This document shows, one piece after another, positions 8,039-9,459 of a stretch of 9,459 bases of DNA (within the stretch, counting starts at the first letter, position 1; every line of letters begins with the position of its first letter). Source of the DNA: an uncultured Intestinimonas sp. (GTDB lineage: Bacteria; Bacillota_A; Clostridia; Oscillospirales; Oscillospiraceae); the NCBI GenBank assembly GCA_958435885.1, contig CAUBHZ010000044.1:1-9459 (forward strand). Direction: 5' to 3'. The notes beneath the pieces are model-generated. The model saw nothing but the letters and a program-made list of their open reading frames with translations. It did not search any database and had not been told where the DNA came from. Both the position numbers and the translations under genes were made by a program.

Positions 8039-8049
8039 TATGGTAGACT
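8039..8049 (+). promoter_or_regulatory. Possible extended -10 promoter of the recombinase gene
   Basis: TATGG followed by TAGACT fits an extended -10 element in an AT-rich stretch (7990-8070). Transcription would start near 8056, about 29 nt before the chosen start codon. A T-run (TTTTTT, 8023-8028) is the only -35-like sequence. The identical 11-mer precedes the FAD-dehydrogenase gene. Confidence 0.35.
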
Positions 8050-8084
8050 ATCTCTTAACAAGCTTTTTGAAAAGAGTGGTCTGT

Positions 8085-9218
8085 ATGTCAAGAAAAAGCA
8101 TTGAGCGCAATATTTCCTATGACAGCGTTCGCCAGCTCTACTACGTCAACATGGACTACGGGCTGGATGAGGACGGCAAGCGGGTCCGTGCCTACCACAC
8201 CTTTCCCACCCTTTCCCAGGCCCGAAAAGCGCTTCGGCAGTTTGAGACGGAGCGGGAGCAGTGCAGGCAGGTCCGCCCTCGTCCCCTGACTCTGGACCAG
8301 TGGCTGGAGTACTGGATGGACGAGGTCATCCGCCCCAACCGGGCCGAGACCACGGTGTACGGCTACCTCAAGATCATCGAGAACCACCTCTCCCCGGCTC
8401 TGGGAGAGATGCCCATTCAGAAGCTCTCCCCCCAGGACATCCAGAAATACTACACCATGCTCCTGCGGGAGAAGAAGCTCTCCCCCAACACCATCCGCCG
8501 GCACCACGACCTGCTCTCGGCCTGCCTGCGCATGGCGGTGAAGCAGGACGTCCTGGCCCGCTGCCCCACGGAGCGGGTGGAGCCCCCCAGGCTCATCCCC
8601 TACGAGGCCAAATTCTACGGCCCGGAGGAGCTGCGCCGCCTGTGCGCCCTCTCCGAGGGCACCTGGCTGGAGCTGGTGGTGAAGCTGGCCGGCGGCCTGG
8701 GCCTGCGCCGGGAGGAGATCTGCGGCCTGCGGTGGCTCAACGTGGACTTCGCCAACCGTGTGGTCCGCATCAAGGAGGCCCGCACCTCCGCCGGAGCCTC
8801 CATCGTGCAGAAGACCACCAAGACCCGCTCCTCCACCCGCACCCTGTACCTCTCCGACGACCTGTATACCCTTCTCCTGCGGGAGCAGCAGCGCCAGCAG
8901 CAGGAGTGCGTCCGGGCGGGGCGGGACTGGGACGACAGCGGCATGGTGCTGGTGGACCGGCACGGGGAGCCCTACGCCCCCAACGCGGTGAGCCTGGCCT
9001 TCACCCGCTTCATCCGCCGCCACAACATGCCCAAGATCACCCTCCACGGCCTGCGGCACACCTTCGCCACCGTGGCCTCCGCCCAGGGCGCCCCCCTCTT
9101 CGACATCGGCAAGGCCCTGGGACACTCCACCCCCTCCACCACCGGCCGGATCTACACCCACCTGCTGGACCAGACCCACGCCCGCATCCTGGACCAGGTG
9201 GCGTCGGTGATGAAGTGA
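8085..9218 (+). CDS. Tyrosine recombinase/integrase
   Basis: This 377-residue protein has the phage/ICE integrase layout: an N-terminal arm-binding-like region (about 1-65, with SYDSVRQLYYVNMDYG and a YHTFPTLSQARKAL segment), a core-binding domain (about 68-165, LTLDQWLEYWMDEV to NTIRRHHDLLSACLRMAVK) and a catalytic domain (about 175-377). The full active site is visible: R208 (GLGLRREE), K246 (KTTKTRSSTR), H321-x-x-R324 (HGLRHTFAT), H347 (LGHSTPSTTGR) and the nucleophile Y357 (IYTHL). It should cut and rejoin DNA through a 3'-phosphotyrosine. No excisionase, relaxase or phage gene is visible beside it, so it may be a solitary recombinase or the edge of an element extending right. The ATG at 8085 gives MSRKSIERN, a usual start for the family; the ribosome binding site (AAAGAG, 8070-8075) is weak. 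An ATG at 8040 would add 15 residues overlapping the likely promoter. Confidence 0.92.
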   Translation: MSRKSIERNISYDSVRQLYYVNMDYGLDEDGKRVRAYHTFPTLSQARKALRQFETEREQCRQVRPRPLTLDQWLEYWMDEVIRPNRAETTVYGYLKIIENHLSPALGEMPIQKLSPQDIQKYYTMLLREKKLSPNTIRRHHDLLSACLRMAVKQDVLARCPTERVEPPRLIPYEAKFYGPEELRRLCALSEGTWLELVVKLAGGLGLRREEICGLRWLNVDFANRVVRIKEARTSAGASIVQKTTKTRSSTRTLYLSDDLYTLLLREQQRQQQECVRAGRDWDDSGMVLVDRHGEPYAPNAVSLAFTRFIRRHNMPKITLHGLRHTFATVASAQGAPLFDIGKALGHSTPSTTGRIYTHLLDQTHARILDQVASVMK

Positions 9219-9219
9219 C

Positions 9220-9248
9220 TTCACAGTCCGCCGTTTATCGGTTATAAT
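9220..9248 (+). promoter_or_regulatory. Sigma-A-type promoter of the AlbA_2-domain gene
   Basis: TTCACA (9220-9225), a 17-bp spacer and a perfect TATAAT (9243-9248) lie in the 60-bp gap after the recombinase gene. The start near 9255 leaves a leader of about 24 nt holding the GAGAGGGGG ribosome binding site (9262-9270). The downstream gene can therefore be transcribed separately from the recombinase. Confidence 0.75.
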
Positions 9249-9278
9249 GGTGCCAACAGAAGAGAGGGGGACACCGCC

Positions 9279-9459
9279 ATGCTGGACCTCAACCATATGG
9301 AGCAGTATCGGGAGGGCAACCGACTGGAGGCCAAGCTGGCCACCGGCGGCCTGCCCCACAGCATCTGGGAGACCTACTCCGCCTTCGCCAACAGCGCCGG
9401 AGGCGTCATCCTGCTGGGGGTGGAGGAGCTGCCCGACCACACCCTGCGGGTGCAGGGGC
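9279..9459 (+). CDS. AlbA_2 (Schlafen-like) domain protein, N-terminal part (runs off right edge)
   Basis: Only 60 residues are visible. [17 protein letters not shown] (8-24), [15 protein letters not shown] (28-42) and VILLGVEE (43-50) match the start of the AlbA_2 domain: an ExxxxE/K strand, a helix ending in the hallmark AFANSxGG, and the following G-V/I-E/D strand. Members are often annotated as ATP-binding or putative DNA/RNA-binding transcriptional regulators; some are tied to phage defence or mobile elements, but no single function can be assigned. The ATG has GAGAGGGGG eight bases upstream, and a near-consensus promoter precedes it. The rest of the protein, which would show its second domain, lies outside the window. 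Confidence 0.8.
   Translation, partial: MLDLNHMEQYREGNRLEAKLATGGLPHSIWETYSAFANSAGGVILLGVEELPDHTLRVQG

Noticed and set aside
8088..9440. Long open frame (450 codons) antisense to the recombinase
   Set aside because: It runs across two convincing sense-strand genes and the promoter between them, and has a low-complexity composition typical of GC-rich antisense frames.

Overview
The window comes from a GC-rich, low-redundancy bacterial chromosome. The codon use (strong third-position G/C), AGGAGG-type ribosome binding sites, a TmcAL (YlbM-type) gene, a lone acetate kinase and an NADP-type glutamate dehydrogenase together suggest a Clostridia member of the Bacillota, most like the GC-rich Oscillospiraceae of the gut (Flavonifractor/Lawsonibacter/Intestinimonas type). 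The organism call is an inference from gene content, not from a marker gene.

Layout. Left part, minus strand (1-2984): the N-terminal 103 codons of an OmpR-type response regulator that runs off the left edge, with its own likely promoter and a 22-bp-spaced direct repeat; a MocR/PdxR-type GntR-aminotransferase regulator; and tmcAL, whose stop codon overlaps the regulator's start (ATGA). Middle, plus strand: ackA (acetate kinase), divergent from tmcAL across a 161-bp promoter region and closed by a strong terminator; then gdhA (glutamate dehydrogenase) behind a near-consensus promoter. Right part: a 371-bp gene-free stretch with five hairpins and a second copy of the last 12 codons of gdhA; a COG2509-type FAD-dependent dehydrogenase; a 42-bp dyad; a complete tyrosine recombinase; and the first 60 codons of an AlbA_2 (Schlafen-like) domain protein that runs off the right edge.

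How the genes relate. AckA makes and uses acetate and acetyl-phosphate with ATP, and TmcAL spends acetate and ATP to acetylate the wobble cytidine of elongator tRNA-Met, so the divergent pair may link acetate status with decoding. GdhA links 2-oxoglutarate and ammonia to glutamate. The MocR-type protein is tied by overlap to tmcAL, but its target genes are not evident here. The recombinase and AlbA_2 gene look like accessory genes; the other complete genes look like core metabolism or regulation.

Most interesting signal: the end of gdhA occurs twice, 233 bp apart, with only three synonymous third-base differences over 36 bp. The two copies flank a string of hairpins, and the only credible gdhA terminator lies after the second copy. 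This looks like a small non-coding element that entered the very end of gdhA while leaving a complete 3' end on the gene, comparable to site-specific integration at gene 3' ends but far too small to carry an integrase.
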